5,526 bases of DNA from the NCBI GenBank assembly GCA_029859085.1, contig JAOUDU010000222.1, positions 1 through 5,526 of the forward strand. Reading direction: 5' to 3'. The notes beneath the pieces are model-generated. The model ran no database searches and was not told where the DNA came from. It saw only the letters and a list, made by a program, of their open reading frames with translations. Numbering within the stretch: position 1 is the first letter of the stretch; each line of letters opens with the position of its first letter. Below, in pieces: positions 4,828 to 5,526 of the stretch. A program made the position numbers and the translations under genes. This DNA is from Gammaproteobacteria bacterium (GTDB lineage: Bacteria; Pseudomonadota; Gammaproteobacteria; Pseudomonadales; Halieaceae).

Positions 4828-5526
4828 TTATGCCGTGGTTTTCTCCTGTCCGGATACGTGCTGGAGCTGCTTGCGGTATTCCGCCGGGGTGGTGGCGTGG
4901 GCCGCCCGGAAGCTGGCAGTGAAGTGGCTCTGGCTGCTGAAACCGCATTCATCGGCGATCTGCGCAATAGGCAGCTGGGTCACTGCCAACAGCGTACGCG
5001 CCTGTTCCAGCCGCGTGGCCAGCACGTAACGGTGGGGTGGCGTACCCATCGCCTCCTGGAAGAGCCGGCGAAAATGCGCCACGCTCACCCCGGCCTGGTC
5101 CGCCAGTACCGCTACCGACAGGTCCTGCCCCAGGTGTTCGCGGATATGGGCGAGCACGGATTGCAGGCGGCTGTAGTGGATATGCCGCGGGTTGAAGGCA
5201 CGGGTCTCGGGCGTGGTCAGCGCCCGGTAGATCTGTTCCAGCATAAGGGAGGCCAGCATGGCCATGAAACGTTCATCGCTGCCACGCCCCTTGTGCAGTT
5301 CCTTGACCAGTTGCAGCGCCAGGGCGCTGGCCAGTGTATCGCTGATGGGCAGCGGGTCCCCGGCCTTGGCGGCGAGCAACCGGAGTCGCTCGACGACGCC
5401 CTCTGCGCGGTCGGGGAAGTAAAACACCGCAAAATCGACGGTGCCCGCGTAGTGCCAGTGGGTGGGGCACTGGGCCGGAATCAGCAGGGACTGGCTGGGC
5501 AGGGTGTTGCTGCGCCAGGCGCCGCT
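4828..5526 (-). CDS. AraC family transcriptional regulator, N-terminus outside the window
   Basis: The frame is open to the last base of the window, giving 232 residues; a GTG at 5427 is internal, since good protein sequence continues upstream of it. That upstream part (SLLIPAQCPTHWHYAGTVDF, about residues 13-32 of the fragment) resembles the end of a cupin-like sensing domain of AraC regulators. The C-terminal about 100 residues carry two helix-turn-helix motifs. The first is LSVAVLADQAGVSVAHFRRLF at about 136-156. The second is PIAQIADECGFSSQSHFTASF at about 186-206, followed by the family signature ending TPAEYRK. Such proteins bind DNA as one- or two-domain activators, often responding to a small ligand; the ligand here is not identifiable. 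The downstream same-strand genes (DUF481 and AI-2E types) are possible targets, but this is position-based inference. The remaining N-terminus and any promoter lie beyond the window. Confidence 0.93.
   Translation of the reverse strand, partial: SGAWRSNTLPSQSLLIPAQCPTHWHYAGTVDFAVFYFPDRAEGVVERLRLLAAKAGDPLPISDTLASALALQLVKELHKGRGSDERFMAMLASLMLEQIYRALTTPETRAFNPRHIHYSRLQSVLAHIREHLGQDLSVAVLADQAGVSVAHFRRLFQEAMGTPPHRYVLATRLEQARTLLAVTQLPIAQIADECGFSSQSHFTASFRAAHATTPAEYRKQLQHVSGQEKTTA

Noticed and set aside
4590..4967. 125-codon minus-strand frame bridging the AraC-type gene, the intergenic gap and the DUF481 start
   Set aside because: It overlaps both real genes out of frame, with low-complexity Arg/Pro/Ser-rich composition, and has no independent support.
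5425..5427. GTG as the start of the AraC-type regulator
   Set aside because: The frame stays open to the window end and the residues upstream (LLIPAQCPTHWHYAG) look like a genuine sensing domain, so the gene is truncated by the window rather than starting here.

Overview
The window shows 5.5 kb of GC-rich, densely coding bacterial chromosome. It holds six genes in two convergent blocks. The protein types (alpha-E protein, AroG-type DAHP synthase, TIGR03619-like LLM oxidoreductase, DUF481 outer-membrane protein with an envelope signal peptide) and the close match to E. coli AroG numbering point to a Gram-negative gammaproteobacterium. A marine Halieaceae/OM60-like lineage would fit, but that placement is inference from gene content, not from a search. 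There are no tRNA or rRNA genes, CRISPR arrays, insertion sequences or phage genes.

Plus-strand block (positions 2-2498): the C-terminal 190 residues of an alpha-E (DUF403/COG2307) protein cut by the window edge, then a class I DAHP synthase (aroG type), then a luciferase-like monooxygenase family (LLM) oxidoreductase. The gaps are only 5 nt each, so the three are very probably co-transcribed. Alpha-E proteins usually travel with a circularly permuted ATP-grasp ligase and a transglutaminase-like protease in a putative peptide-ligation system. Here the 3' side is instead the entry enzyme of aromatic biosynthesis plus a flavin/F420 oxidoreductase. This is the most interesting feature of the window.

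Minus-strand block (5526 down to 2538): an AraC-family regulator cut at its N-terminus by the window edge, then a DUF481 outer-membrane beta-barrel protein, then an AI-2E/YdiK-like membrane protein. The gaps are larger (116 and 59 nt) and contain inverted repeats, so these genes may be partly independently expressed. A 7-bp all-GC stem lies just after the AraC-type gene, and two small dyads lie between the DUF481 and AI-2E genes. The two blocks converge across 39 nt at 2499-2537, where an 8-bp inverted repeat overlaps the stop codon of the AI-2E gene.

The genes are mostly conserved family members with intact key residues. No clearly new system is visible. The worthwhile leads are the alpha-E/aroG/LLM linkage, the tandem duplicated module at the N-terminus of the DUF481 protein, and the intergenic dyads.
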